Source: Sphingomonadaceae bacterium
GTDB lineage: Bacteria; Pseudomonadota; Alphaproteobacteria; Sphingomonadales; Sphingomonadaceae
Reading direction: 5' to 3'
DNA: 17,748 bases
Assembly (NCBI GenBank): GCA_019239785.1
Contig: JAFAZM010000072.1
Span: forward strand, 1-17,748
This document shows, piece by piece, positions 1 through 6,686 of the stretch. Position numbers and translations under genes: made by a program. Within the stretch, counting starts at the first letter, position 1. Every line of letters begins with the position of its first letter. The notes beneath the pieces were generated by a model, which made no database searches, was not told the DNA's origin, and saw only the letters and a list, made by a program, of their open reading frames with translations.

Positions 1-1
1 T

Positions 2-1633
2 GCCTGCGCGCTCGCCGCGCTGGCCGCGAGCGCGGCTCCGGCGCGGGTCGAGCATCGCTCCCCGCTCGCTTCCTATGTCGAGGCCCGGGCCGCATCCTCG
101 GCCGGCGCGCTCGACCGGGCCAGCGCCTCCTATATCGCCGCTCTGGCCGCGGCGCCGGACAACACGATCGTCGCCTCGCAGGCTTTGAGCCACGCGGCGG
201 CGGCCGGCAATTGGCCGCTCGCGCTGGATGCCGCGCACGTGCTCGACCGCCGCGGCGGGATCCTGCCCGATGCGCGCCTGCTGCTCGTCGCGGAATCCTT
301 CCGCGCCCATGACTGGCGGACCGCGGCGGCGCGGATCGACGCGGTCGAGCACGACCAATTGTTCGCCTTCGCGGCGCCGATCCTGCGTGCCTGGCTCGCG
401 GTCGGCTCGGGGCAGGGCGATCCGCTCGCCGCTCTGCCGGCCGAAGGCGGCCAGGGCGTCGGCGCCGCTTATGCGGACGAGCAAAGGCCCTTGATCATGC
501 TTGCGATGGGGCGGGCCGGCGCTGCCGCTTCGCTCGTCCGCGCCGCCAATTCGGCGGGCCCCCGCGGCGCGCGGCTGCGCATCGCCGGCGCCGCCTTGCT
601 CGTCCGCCGCGGCGACCGCGACGGCGCGCTCGCTCTGCTCGAAGGGAATAGCGGCCCGATCGCCGCCGCGCGCGCCCTGGTCCAGGCGCACCGCCCGATC
701 CCCGGCGCGATCGCGACGCCGGAGGCGGGTCTCGCGGAGCTGCTCGTGCGCCTCTCGCTCGATCTCCAGTCGCAGCAGGTGACCCAGCTCGCCGCGATGT
801 TCGCGCGGCTCGCGACCTGGCTGGCGCCCGACAATAGCGAGGCCTGGATGGTCGCCGCCGAATTGCTTGCGCAGCAGGACCGGGAGCGGCTGGCGGTGCC
901 GCTGCTCGCCAATGTCGCGGCGGACGATCCCTTCGCGATCACGATCCGCGACCAGCGCATCCGCATCCTGCTCGACGGCGGCGAGCGCGAGGCGGCGCTT
1001 GCGGAGGCGCTGGCGGCGACCCGCGCGCCGTCGGCCGAGGCCACCGACTGGGTGCGGCTCGGCGAGGTCTATGGCGCGATGGGCCGCCAGGCCGACGCCG
1101 CCGGCGCCTTCTCTCGCGCGATCGTTGCGCGCCGCGACGGCGACGAGGCCCAGGCGGAATGGACGCTGCAATTGATGCGCGGCGGGGCGCTCGACGAGGC
1201 CGGCGATTGGGCGGGCGCGCGCGAGGCGCTGCAGCGCGCCTACCGGCTCGCGCCCGAGCAGCCCTTCGTGCTCAACTATCTCGGCTATGCCGAATTGATC
1301 CGGCACGAAAATCCGGACGAGGCCGAGCGGCTCATCCGCGAGGCGCACCGGCTCGCGCCGGACAACAATGCGATCACCGATTCGCTCGGCTGGGCGCTCT
1401 ATCTGCGCGGCCGGCTGCCCGAGGCGATCGCGATGCTCGAGCAAGCGGCGCAGGGCGAGCCCTCCGACGTCGAGATCAACGAGCATCTCGGCGACGCTTA
1501 TTATGCGGCCGGCCGCCGGGTCGAGGCGCGCTTCGCCTGGAAGGCGGCCCTGGTCTATGCCGACGCCGCCGCCACCGCGCGGATCAGCGCGAAGATGGAG
1601 AGCGGCCTGACGCCCCAGCTGGCGGCGCGATGA
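2..1633 (+). CDS. Exported TPR-repeat protein, 5' end missing
   Basis: The reading frame is open from the first bases of the window, so the gene starts upstream; 543 residues are visible. The first ones (ALAALAASAAPA) look like the end of a Sec signal peptide with an Ala-x-Ala cleavage site, so the protein is probably periplasmic or outer-membrane associated. The rest is almost entirely helical and Ala/Leu/Arg rich. Clear tetratricopeptide repeats occupy about visible residues 345-525, with the usual spacing of Gly, Ala, Tyr and Pro (for example NYLGYAEL, DSLGWALYLRG and EHLGDAYYAAGRR, each followed by EA and a hydrophobic helix). TPR proteins are scaffolds for protein-protein contacts; the partner cannot be read from the sequence. 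It lies 188 bases upstream of ispE on the same strand, separated by a REP-like element. A start at the TTG at 185 is not credible, because the protein-like frame continues upstream of it. Confidence 0.9.
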   Translation, partial: ACALAALAASAAPARVEHRSPLASYVEARAASSAGALDRASASYIAALAAAPDNTIVASQALSHAAAAGNWPLALDAAHVLDRRGGILPDARLLLVAESFRAHDWRTAAARIDAVEHDQLFAFAAPILRAWLAVGSGQGDPLAALPAEGGQGVGAAYADEQRPLIMLAMGRAGAAASLVRAANSAGPRGARLRIAGAALLVRRGDRDGALALLEGNSGPIAAARALVQAHRPIPGAIATPEAGLAELLVRLSLDLQSQQVTQLAAMFARLATWLAPDNSEAWMVAAELLAQQDRERLAVPLLANVAADDPFAITIRDQRIRILLDGGEREAALAEALAATRAPSAEATDWVRLGEVYGAMGRQADAAGAFSRAIVARRDGDEAQAEWTLQLMRGGALDEAGDWAGAREALQRAYRLAPEQPFVLNYLGYAELIRHENPDEAERLIREAHRLAPDNNAITDSLGWALYLRGRLPEAIAMLEQAAQGEPSDVEINEHLGDAYYAAGRRVEARFAWKAALVYADAAATARISAKMESGLTPQLAAR

Positions 1634-1645
1634 TCGAGGCTATTT

Positions 1646-1776
1646 CCCTCTCCCGCTCGCGGGAGAGGGCAGGGTGAGGGTCTTCTTCTTGTTCGTTCGT
1701 CTTCGAGAACGGGTGCTCAACCTGCAAGAAAGAACAAGACCCTCATCCCAACCTTCTCCCGCTCGCGGGAGAAGGG
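1646..1776. repeat. REP-like inverted pair (BIME-like element)
   Basis: Two 24-base palindromes of the form CC-T/C-TCTCCCGC-TC-GCGGGAGA-G/A-GG lie at 1646-1669 and 1753-1776. Their inner flanks are also inverted copies: the stretch from 1671 reading AGGGTGAGGGTCTT matches the reverse complement of AAGACCCTCATCCC ending at 1750, and this similarity runs on into the centre through the GTTCGTTC and GAAAGAAC blocks. The whole is two head-to-head REP-like units around a short core. It fills most of the gap between the TPR gene and ispE. The transcript could fold into a large hairpin that ends or protects the upstream mRNA, but no U-tract follows. Similar units are common between genes in sphingomonads and related bacteria (recalled, not searched). 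Confidence 0.75.
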
Positions 1777-1821
1777 GCGTGCCTGCGCACGATTGGCGCG
1801 CGGGCTAAGGCGCAGACGACG

Positions 1822-2583
1822 ATGATGCACGAAACCGCCTACGCCAAGATCAACCTGGCGCTCCACGTCCGCGGGCGGGAGGCGGATGGCTATCATCGGA
1901 TCGAGACGCTCTTCGCCTTTTGCGAGGATGGCGACATTCTGACCGCGACCGAATCCGACCGGCTGAGCCTCGAGGTGACCGGTCCATTCGCGGGGGCGCT
2001 TGCTGACGAGGGCGACAATCTGATCGTGCGGGCGGCACGGACGCTCGGCCGCAGCGCCGCCTTCACGCTGGACAAGAGGCTGCCGGTGGCGGCGGGGCTT
2101 GGCGGCGGCTCGGCCGATGCGGCGGCGGCATTGCGAATGCTCGGCGGCGGCGCGGAGGTGGCGGCCCGGCTCGGCGCGGACGTGCCGGCCTGCCTGCTGA
2201 GCCGCACCGCGCGCGGCGAGGGCAGGGGGGACGAGATCGTCCCGGTCGAAATTCCGGGCCTCAGCGGCACGCCGGTGCTGCTGGTCAATCCCGGCGTGCC
2301 GCTGTCCACCGCCGCCGTCTTCCGCGCTTGGGACGGGGTCGACCGCGGCCCGCTCGGCGATTGGGAGGCCGGCCGCAACGATCTGGAGGCGCCGGCGATC
2401 GGACTGGCGCCGGAGATCGCCGAGGTGCTCGAAGCCTTGTCCGGCGCCCGCATGGCCCGCATGTCCGGCTCCGGCGCGACCTGCTTCGGCCTCTATGAAG
2501 GGGAGGCCGCGCGGGACGCCGCGGCGGCCCGGATCGCGGCCGCGAGGCCTGGCTGGTGGGTGTCCCAAACCAGGCTCAGATGA
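1822..2583 (+). CDS. ispE: 4-diphosphocytidyl-2-C-methyl-D-erythritol kinase (IspE)
   Basis: Cytosolic GHMP-family kinase that phosphorylates the 2-hydroxyl of CDP-ME in the non-mevalonate (MEP) isoprenoid pathway. At 253 residues it is somewhat short for the family (usually about 280). The family motifs are all present: AKINL at 8-12 with the conserved Lys9, ADGYH at 21-25, the glycine-rich ATP loop GLGGGSADAAAAL at 92-104, the LGADVPA segment with the presumed catalytic Asp120, GRNDLE at 184-189, and the C-terminal GHMP motif RMSGSGATCFGL at 213-224. Two ATG codons are adjacent (1822 and 1825); only a weak AAGG lies upstream, so the choice between them is open. The gene sits alone between a REP-like element and a candidate sRNA gene. 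Confidence 0.97.
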   Translation: MMHETAYAKINLALHVRGREADGYHRIETLFAFCEDGDILTATESDRLSLEVTGPFAGALADEGDNLIVRAARTLGRSAAFTLDKRLPVAAGLGGGSADAAAALRMLGGGAEVAARLGADVPACLLSRTARGEGRGDEIVPVEIPGLSGTPVLLVNPGVPLSTAAVFRAWDGVDRGPLGDWEAGRNDLEAPAIGLAPEIAEVLEALSGARMARMSGSGATCFGLYEGEAARDAAAARIAAARPGWWVSQTRLR

Positions 2584-2620
2584 CCCACGAATCCCGTTCC
2601 GGTACGGGCGCTTAGCGCCA

Positions 2621-2634
2621 TTAACCATCGAGTC
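2621..2634 (+). promoter_or_regulatory. Possible CtrA half-site next to a GANTC methylation site
   Basis: TTAACCAT (2621-2628) matches a known CtrA-type half-site, and it is followed by GAGTC (2630-2634), a GANTC target of the CcrM adenine methyltransferase of alphaproteobacteria. Both lie 17-30 bases upstream of the -24 element of the sigma-54 promoter at 2651. Each motif is short and could occur by chance; only their grouping just upstream of a good promoter makes them worth listing. Confidence 0.3.
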
Positions 2635-2650
2635 CCGCAGGAATCCGTTG

Positions 2651-2666
2651 TGGCACGGCTCTTGCG
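2651..2666 (+). promoter_or_regulatory. Sigma-54 (RpoN) -24/-12 promoter
   Basis: TGGCACGGCTCTTGCG matches the sigma-54 consensus TGGCACG-N4-TTGCW at every position but the last. The invariant GG (2652-2653) and GC (2664-2665) are separated by exactly 10 bases, as sigma-54 requires. Transcription would start near 2677. It points to the right, away from ispE, and the first thing downstream is the structured region ending in an intrinsic terminator at 2762-2801, not a start codon. An activator site should lie further upstream, possibly inside the 3' end of ispE; I could not identify one. Confidence 0.7.
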
Positions 2667-2676
2667 TATCTGGCCG

Positions 2677-2801
2677 CGACGGGTCGAGGCGCGGTTGTGA
2701 TCGCGCCGACATTCGCCCGCGGCCCCCCGCCTCCACCGGACGGGGCGCCGCGGCTCCATTCGGCCGGGCCGCCGCGTATCGGGCAGCCCGGCCTTTTTTT
2801 T
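2677..2801 (+). ncRNA. Candidate sigma-54-dependent small regulatory RNA (about 125 nt)
   Basis: The 5' end is inferred from the sigma-54 promoter and the 3' end from the intrinsic terminator. Three hairpins can be drawn. The first is at 2683-2710, with a GGCGCG/CGCGCC stem extended by GTC/GAC around a loop of 8. The second is at 2717-2753, with outer CCGCGG arms and inner CCCC/GGGG. The third is the terminator stem. The loop of the second hairpin carries CCTCC (2730-2734), an anti-Shine-Dalgarno motif typical of alphaproteobacterial trans-acting sRNAs, so it may block ribosome binding on target mRNAs. No start codon with a convincing ribosome site lies inside. It could instead be an attenuated leader of the crotonase-family gene that starts at 2839. 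I do not recognise it as a named sRNA family. Confidence 0.55.
2762..2801 (+). terminator. Rho-independent terminator
   Basis: A perfect 8-bp GC-only stem, GGCCGGGC (2762-2769) with GCCCGGCC (2786-2793), and a 16-base loop are followed directly by eight T residues (2794-2801). This is the clearest intrinsic terminator in the window. It lies 179 bases after ispE, with the sigma-54 promoter in between, so it most likely ends the candidate sRNA and also catches ispE read-through. Confidence 0.85.
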
Positions 2802-2838
2802 GCGCGACAAAAGCGGGGGCGCGCGCCATGCCCGCGCC

Positions 2839-3561
2839 ATGTTCCGGCTCGAACGAGATGGCGGTGAAGCGCGCCTAATCCTGGACCGCCCGGCGTCGCG
2901 CAACGCCATTCCGGCATCCGGCTGGGGCGCGCTTGGCGAGACGATCGATCGCGTCGCGGCGAGCGACGCTCGGCTGCTGGTCGTCACAGGCGCCGGCGGC
3001 ACCTTTTGCGCAGGCGCCGACCTGGCCGACTTCTCCGTGATGCGCGCCGATCCGGCCGCCATCGCCCGCTTCCGGGAAGACATGCGCGGCGCGCTCGACC
3101 GGCTGGGCGCGCTGCCGATCCCGACGATCGCACTGATCCACGGCCATTGCTACGGCGCCGGCGTCGCGCTCGCCATGGCCTGCGATCTCAGGATCGCCGC
3201 GCCCGCCGCCGCCTTTGCGATCACACCCGCGAAGATCGGCATCTCCTATCCGCAGGAGGATGTGCACCGGCTCGTGGCGCTGGTCGGGACCGGACAGGCG
3301 GCGCGCCTGCTGTTCACCGCTGCGGCGATCGGCGGCGAGGAGGCGCTGCGGATCGGGCTGGTCGACCTCCTCGCGCCTGATGCAGTGGAGCTTTGCGAAG
3401 CGATCCTCGCCCATGACAAAGCGAGCCTGGCCGTGCTGAAGCAGGCGATCGGCCGGGCCGCCGGAGGGGCGCGGACCGATGCGGAGCTTGACCGGCGCTT
3501 CGACGATCTGATCGGCGGCGCGGAACTCTCCCGCCGGCTCGAAGCGTTGCGGCGGAAGTGA
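2839..3561 (+). CDS. Enoyl-CoA hydratase/isomerase (crotonase) family protein
   Basis: A 240-residue protein of the crotonase fold, which acts on acyl-CoA thioesters. The oxyanion-hole segments are clear: TFCAGADLADF at about 55-65, and GHCYGAGVALAMACDLRIA at 102-120. The segment TPAKIGISYPQED (129-141) aligns with the region that carries the first catalytic Glu of true enoyl-CoA hydratases, but an Ala (131) stands there by my hand alignment, so simple hydratase activity is doubtful and the substrate is unknown. I chose the ATG at 2839. A TTG at 2800 in the same frame would put the start inside the terminator T-tract, and the residues it would add are not family-like. No strong ribosome site is visible. 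A lipoprotein gene follows 13 bases downstream. Confidence 0.9.
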   Translation: MFRLERDGGEARLILDRPASRNAIPASGWGALGETIDRVAASDARLLVVTGAGGTFCAGADLADFSVMRADPAAIARFREDMRGALDRLGALPIPTIALIHGHCYGAGVALAMACDLRIAAPAAAFAITPAKIGISYPQEDVHRLVALVGTGQAARLLFTAAAIGGEEALRIGLVDLLAPDAVELCEAILAHDKASLAVLKQAIGRAAGGARTDAELDRRFDDLIGGAELSRRLEALRRK

Positions 3562-3574
3562 TAAAAGGGATGAG

Positions 3575-3949
3575 ATGAGGAGCATCGCTCTCGCCGCTTT
3601 GCTGCTGGCCGGCTGCGGCCAGACGGACGCCTCGGCGCCCGCCGCCAACGGCGCCGCGCCGACGGCGCCGGGCGAGGCCGCGCAGGGGATCGAGTGCCGC
3701 CCGGCCGGCGCGGCGGGCTTCGCGCGCGCCTGCACCGTCGAGCGGGACGACCGGCCGGAAGGCCGCGTGCTCATCCTGCGCAAGCCCTACGGCGGCTTCC
3801 GGCGGCTGCGGCTCACCAATGACGGCACCGGCGTGGTCGCCGCCGACGGTGCCGAACGCGCGACCGTGACACTGCTCCCCGACAGCCGGATCGAAGTGGA
3901 GATCGGCGGCGACCGCTTCCGCCTGCCGGCGCGGATCCGGGTGCGATGA
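3575..3949 (+). CDS. Small predicted lipoprotein
   Basis: 124 residues. The N-terminus MRSIALAALLLAGC is a short type-II signal with lipobox LLAGC, giving Cys14 as the lipidated residue. A low-complexity Ala/Pro/Gly linker follows to about residue 36, then a compact beta-rich domain with Cys41 and Cys53, which could form a disulfide. I recognise no enzyme motif. The start has an AAGGG-type ribosome site. Its stop overlaps the start of nnr by ATGA (3946-3949), so the two are translationally coupled. Small lipoproteins in this position are probably cell-envelope proteins, but the function is unknown. Confidence 0.85.
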   Translation: MRSIALAALLLAGCGQTDASAPAANGAAPTAPGEAAQGIECRPAGAAGFARACTVERDDRPEGRVLILRKPYGGFRRLRLTNDGTGVVAADGAERATVTLLPDSRIEVEIGGDRFRLPARIRVR

Positions 3950-5373
3950 GCGGCCGCGTCATCCTCACGGCCGCCGAGATGCGCGCGGCCGAGGAAAAGG
4001 CGATCTCTGCGGGCACGCCGGTCCAGGAGCTGATGGAGCGGGCCGGCAGGGCGGCGGCCGAGGCGATCTGGCGTCATGCCGGGCCGCTGCCGGCTCTGGT
4101 CCTGTGCGGGCCGGGCAATAATGGCGGCGACGGCTATGTCGTCGCGCGCGAGCTCGCCGCGCGCGGCGTGAAGGTGCGGGTCGCCGCGGCCGCCGAGCCA
4201 AAGAGCGAGGCGGCGCGGCAGGCGCGGGCGGGCTATGCAGGGCCCGTCGATACATTGGCCGAAGCCGCGCCGGCGCCGCTGCTGGTCGACGCCTTGTTCG
4301 GCACCGGCCTCGGCCGGCCGCTCGACGAAGCGCTGTCGGAGCGGCTGCGCGCGCTCGCGCAGGCCGCCGCGGTCTGCGCCGCGATCGACCTGCCGAGCGG
4401 CGCCGCCACCGATGACGGGTCGCTCCTCTCGCCGGTGCCGGATTTCGATCTCATTGTAACCTTCCAGACGCTGAACCCCTCGCACCTGCTCCAGCCGGCG
4501 GCGCGGCATATGGGCCGGATCGTCATCGCCGATATCGGCATCCCGGCCACGAGCGCGCTTGCCGAGATCGCCCCGCCGCGCCTTTTCGCGCCGGGGCCAG
4601 ACGCGCACAAATATTCGCGCGGTCTCGTGACCGTCATTGCCGGCGCGATGCCTGGCGCGAGCGCGCTCGCCGCCGCCGGCGCGGCGCGGGCCGGGGCCGG
4701 CTCGGTGCGGCTGCAGGCGCGCGAGCTGGTGCCCGATGTTCCCGCGGCGCTGATCCAGAACGGCGCCGGCCCGCTCGACCGGCTCGACGACAAGAGGATC
4801 GGCGCCTTGCTGCTTGGGCCAGGCCTCGCCGCCGACGGCTATGGGCGCGATCTGTTCGAGGCCGCGCTCGCCACGCCGCACAGGCTCGTCCTCGATGCCG
4901 GCGCGCTGCACCTGCTGGCCGAGAGCGGGCTGGAGGCGATCGCTGGACGCGCGGAGACGCCGATCCTCACCCCGCACGACGGCGAGTTCAAAACCCTGTT
5001 CGGCGAAGGCGAGGGGGGAAAGGTCGCCGGCGCCCGCGCCGCCGCGGCGCGCACCGGCGCGATCGTCGTCCACAAGGGCCCCGACACGGTCGTCGCCGCA
5101 CCCGACGGGCGCGCCGCGATCGCGCCGCCGTCGCCGACCTGGCTGGCGAGCGCGGGCACCGGGGACGTGCTTGCCGGCGTGATCGCGGCGATGCGCGCCT
5201 CGGGGCTCGACGCGTTCGAGGCGGCCCAGGCCGGCGTCTGGCTGCACGGTCGCGCCGCGGCGCTGGCCGGACCGTTCCTGATCGCCGACGATCTGGTCGC
5301 GCATCTCCCCGCCGCTTTGGGAGAATGCTTGGAGCTGCGTGCAGTAAATGAGAGCCATTTCCACTCATCCTGA
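3946..5373 (+). CDS. nnr: Bifunctional NAD(P)HX repair enzyme (epimerase + ADP/ATP-dependent dehydratase)
   Basis: 475 residues; it repairs hydrated NADH/NADPH. The N-terminal YjeF_N epimerase domain (about 1-205) shows GPGNNGGDG at 55-63, DALFGTGL at 115-122 and DLPSG at 148-152. The C-terminal ribokinase-like dehydratase domain (about 215-460) shows LTPHDGEF at 341-348 and AGTGDVLAG at 403-411. The start overlaps the end of the lipoprotein gene. The last residues (about 463-475, ending NESHFHSS) are not family-like, and the final two codons and the stop come from the REP-like palindrome that begins at 5364. The enzyme domains are complete, so the altered tail should be harmless. Confidence 0.96.
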   Translation: MSGRVILTAAEMRAAEEKAISAGTPVQELMERAGRAAAEAIWRHAGPLPALVLCGPGNNGGDGYVVARELAARGVKVRVAAAAEPKSEAARQARAGYAGPVDTLAEAAPAPLLVDALFGTGLGRPLDEALSERLRALAQAAAVCAAIDLPSGAATDDGSLLSPVPDFDLIVTFQTLNPSHLLQPAARHMGRIVIADIGIPATSALAEIAPPRLFAPGPDAHKYSRGLVTVIAGAMPGASALAAAGAARAGAGSVRLQARELVPDVPAALIQNGAGPLDRLDDKRIGALLLGPGLAADGYGRDLFEAALATPHRLVLDAGALHLLAESGLEAIAGRAETPILTPHDGEFKTLFGEGEGGKVAGARAAAARTGAIVVHKGPDTVVAAPDGRAAIAPPSPTWLASAGTGDVLAGVIAAMRASGLDAFEAAQAGVWLHGRAAALAGPFLIADDLVAHLPAALGECLELRAVNESHFHSS

Positions 5374-5460
5374 GTAGGGACTGAGCCTGGCGAAGGCCCG
5401 TATCGAAGGACCGTCCTTCGATACGCCGTTTCGACAAGCTCAACGGCTACTCAGGATGAG
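5364..5460. repeat. REP-like 97-base palindrome bridging nnr and the methyltransferase gene
   Basis: Two 48-base arms (5364-5411 and 5413-5460) are inverted copies with about nine mismatches around a single central base. The arms begin CTCATCCTGAGTAG and end CGTATCGAAGGAC, with a variable CTGAGC-x-TG-x-CGAA part between. The left arm supplies the TGA stop of nnr, and the right arm contains the upstream ATG (5456) of the next gene. Elements of this type are common in intergenic regions of sphingomonads (recalled). The RNA would fold into a long hairpin between the two cistrons. Confidence 0.85.
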
Positions 5461-5473
5461 CGAATCAGGTTCA

Positions 5474-6634
5474 ATGTCTGCCGCTATGGAAACTATCGTC
5501 CGGCTGGCGGCGCGCGGCGACGGCGTGACCGCCGAGGGCCGCTTCGTGCCGCTGAGCGCGCCTGGCGACCTGGTCGCGCCGGACGGGGCGGTGACGCCGG
5601 GCCGGCATCACCAGCTGCCGCCCTGCCGGCACTTCCCCGAATGCGGCGGCTGCCAGCTTCAGCATGTCGACGATGAGGTCTATGCCGCCTACCTGATCGA
5701 CCGGATCGCTTCGGCGCTGGCGGCGCAGGGGATCAAAGCGCCGGAAATGCGCCCTCCGCATCTCTCGCCGCCGCGCAGCCGCCGCCGGGCCTCGCTGAAG
5801 GCGGCGGGCGGCTCGGTCGGCTTCAACGCCGAGGCGAGCCATCGCATCGTCGACATGCGCGAATGCCATGCCCTGCGGCCGGAATTGTTCGCGCTCGTGG
5901 CGCCGCTCCGCCGGCTGCTGAAGGGCCGCGCCGGGATCAACATGACCCTCGCGGATCAGGGCGTCGACCTGCTGCTGGAAGGGGTGAGCGCCGAGGGGCT
6001 GGAGGCGACCGAGGCCATGATCGCCTTCGCCCGGGACCAGCAGCTGGCGCGGCTGGCATTGGACGACGGCTATGGCGCGCAGACGCTCTGGGAGCCCGAG
6101 CCGGCGACGGCGACCCTGAGCGGGACGCGGGTGGCGCTGCCGCACGGCGCCTTCCTCCAGGCCACCGCCGACGGCGAGGCGGCATTGGTCGCCGCCGTGC
6201 GTGAGGCGGTGGGGCCGGAGGCAGCGATCGTCGCCGACCTGTTCGCCGGGCTCGGCACCTTCGCGCTTGCGCTCGACGCCAAGGTCTATGCCGCCGAGGG
6301 CGCGCGCGATGCGGCGCTGGCGCTGAAGGCGGCGGGGCGCGGCCTCTTCGTCGACCATCGCGACCTCTTCCGCCGTCCGCTCGACACGGCCGAGCTCGAC
6401 AGGTTCGACGCGATCGTCCTCGATCCGCCGCGGGCGGGGGCGAAGGAGCAAGTGTCGGCGCTTGCGGCCTCGCGCGCGCCCCTGGTCGCCTATGTCTCGT
6501 GCAACCCGGCCACCTTCGCGCGGGATGCGAAAATGCTGATCGAGGGCGGCTACGAGCTCGACTGGATCCAGCCGGTCGGCCAGTTCCGCTGGTCGACCCA
6601 TGTGGAGCTGGTGGGGGCGTTCCGGAAAGCTTAG
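5474..6634 (+). CDS. RNA (uracil-5-)-methyltransferase, RlmD/RumA/TrmA family
   Basis: A SAM-dependent enzyme that makes 5-methyluridine in rRNA or tRNA. Counting from the ATG at 5456, the cysteines of a [4Fe-4S] cluster are C57, C63 and C66 (CRHFPECGGC) plus C137 (RECHAL). The RNA-binding GAFLQA segment is at 231-236, the SAM site DLFAGLGTF at 261-269, DPPR at 323-326, the catalytic Cys349 in SCNP (348-351), and the base-like Glu384 near the end. The cluster pattern favours the RlmD (23S rRNA) branch, but the target uridine cannot be told from sequence. The ATG at 5456 lies in the REP-like repeat; the ATGs at 5474 and 5486 fit the family N-terminus (IVRLAARGDGV) better, and I list 5474. No strong ribosome site decides it. 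Confidence 0.93.
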   Translation: MSAAMETIVRLAARGDGVTAEGRFVPLSAPGDLVAPDGAVTPGRHHQLPPCRHFPECGGCQLQHVDDEVYAAYLIDRIASALAAQGIKAPEMRPPHLSPPRSRRRASLKAAGGSVGFNAEASHRIVDMRECHALRPELFALVAPLRRLLKGRAGINMTLADQGVDLLLEGVSAEGLEATEAMIAFARDQQLARLALDDGYGAQTLWEPEPATATLSGTRVALPHGAFLQATADGEAALVAAVREAVGPEAAIVADLFAGLGTFALALDAKVYAAEGARDAALALKAAGRGLFVDHRDLFRRPLDTAELDRFDAIVLDPPRAGAKEQVSALAASRAPLVAYVSCNPATFARDAKMLIEGGYELDWIQPVGQFRWSTHVELVGAFRKA

Positions 6635-6650
6635 GCCCGACCAGGAAGCT

Positions 6651-6674
6651 CCTCCCCCGCGAGGGCGGGGGAGG
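6651..6674. repeat. Perfect GC hairpin between convergent genes
   Basis: CCTCCCCCGC-GAGG-GCGGGGGAGG is a perfect 10-bp stem with a 4-base loop, placed between the end of the methyltransferase gene (+) and the end of the L,D-transpeptidase gene (-). No T-tract follows on either strand, so it is not a canonical intrinsic terminator. It resembles a single REP-like unit and could serve both genes as a weak bidirectional terminator or mRNA end protector. Confidence 0.6.
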
Positions 6675-6686
6675 AATCGATCAGGC

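Noticed and set aside
1717..2829. Open - strand frame covering ispE and the sRNA region
   Set aside because: Shadow of ispE that crosses a REP-like element and the terminator; no recognisable protein.
2800..2838. TTG start for the crotonase-family gene
   Set aside because: The codon lies in the T-tract of the terminator, and the extra 13 residues do not fit the family; the ATG at 2839 does.
2495..2878. Open + strand frame of 127 codons over the candidate sRNA
   Set aside because: Starts inside ispE, runs through the terminator and into the crotonase gene, and its translation shows no protein-like pattern.
3787..5364. Open frame of 525 codons on the - strand opposite nnr
   Set aside because: Arg/Gly/Ala-rich with no recognisable domain and lying wholly opposite the motif-complete nnr; an effect of high GC on the opposite strand.
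6651..6674. Intrinsic terminator call for the perfect hairpin
   Set aside because: No T-tract on either strand; kept only as a hairpin or REP-like unit.
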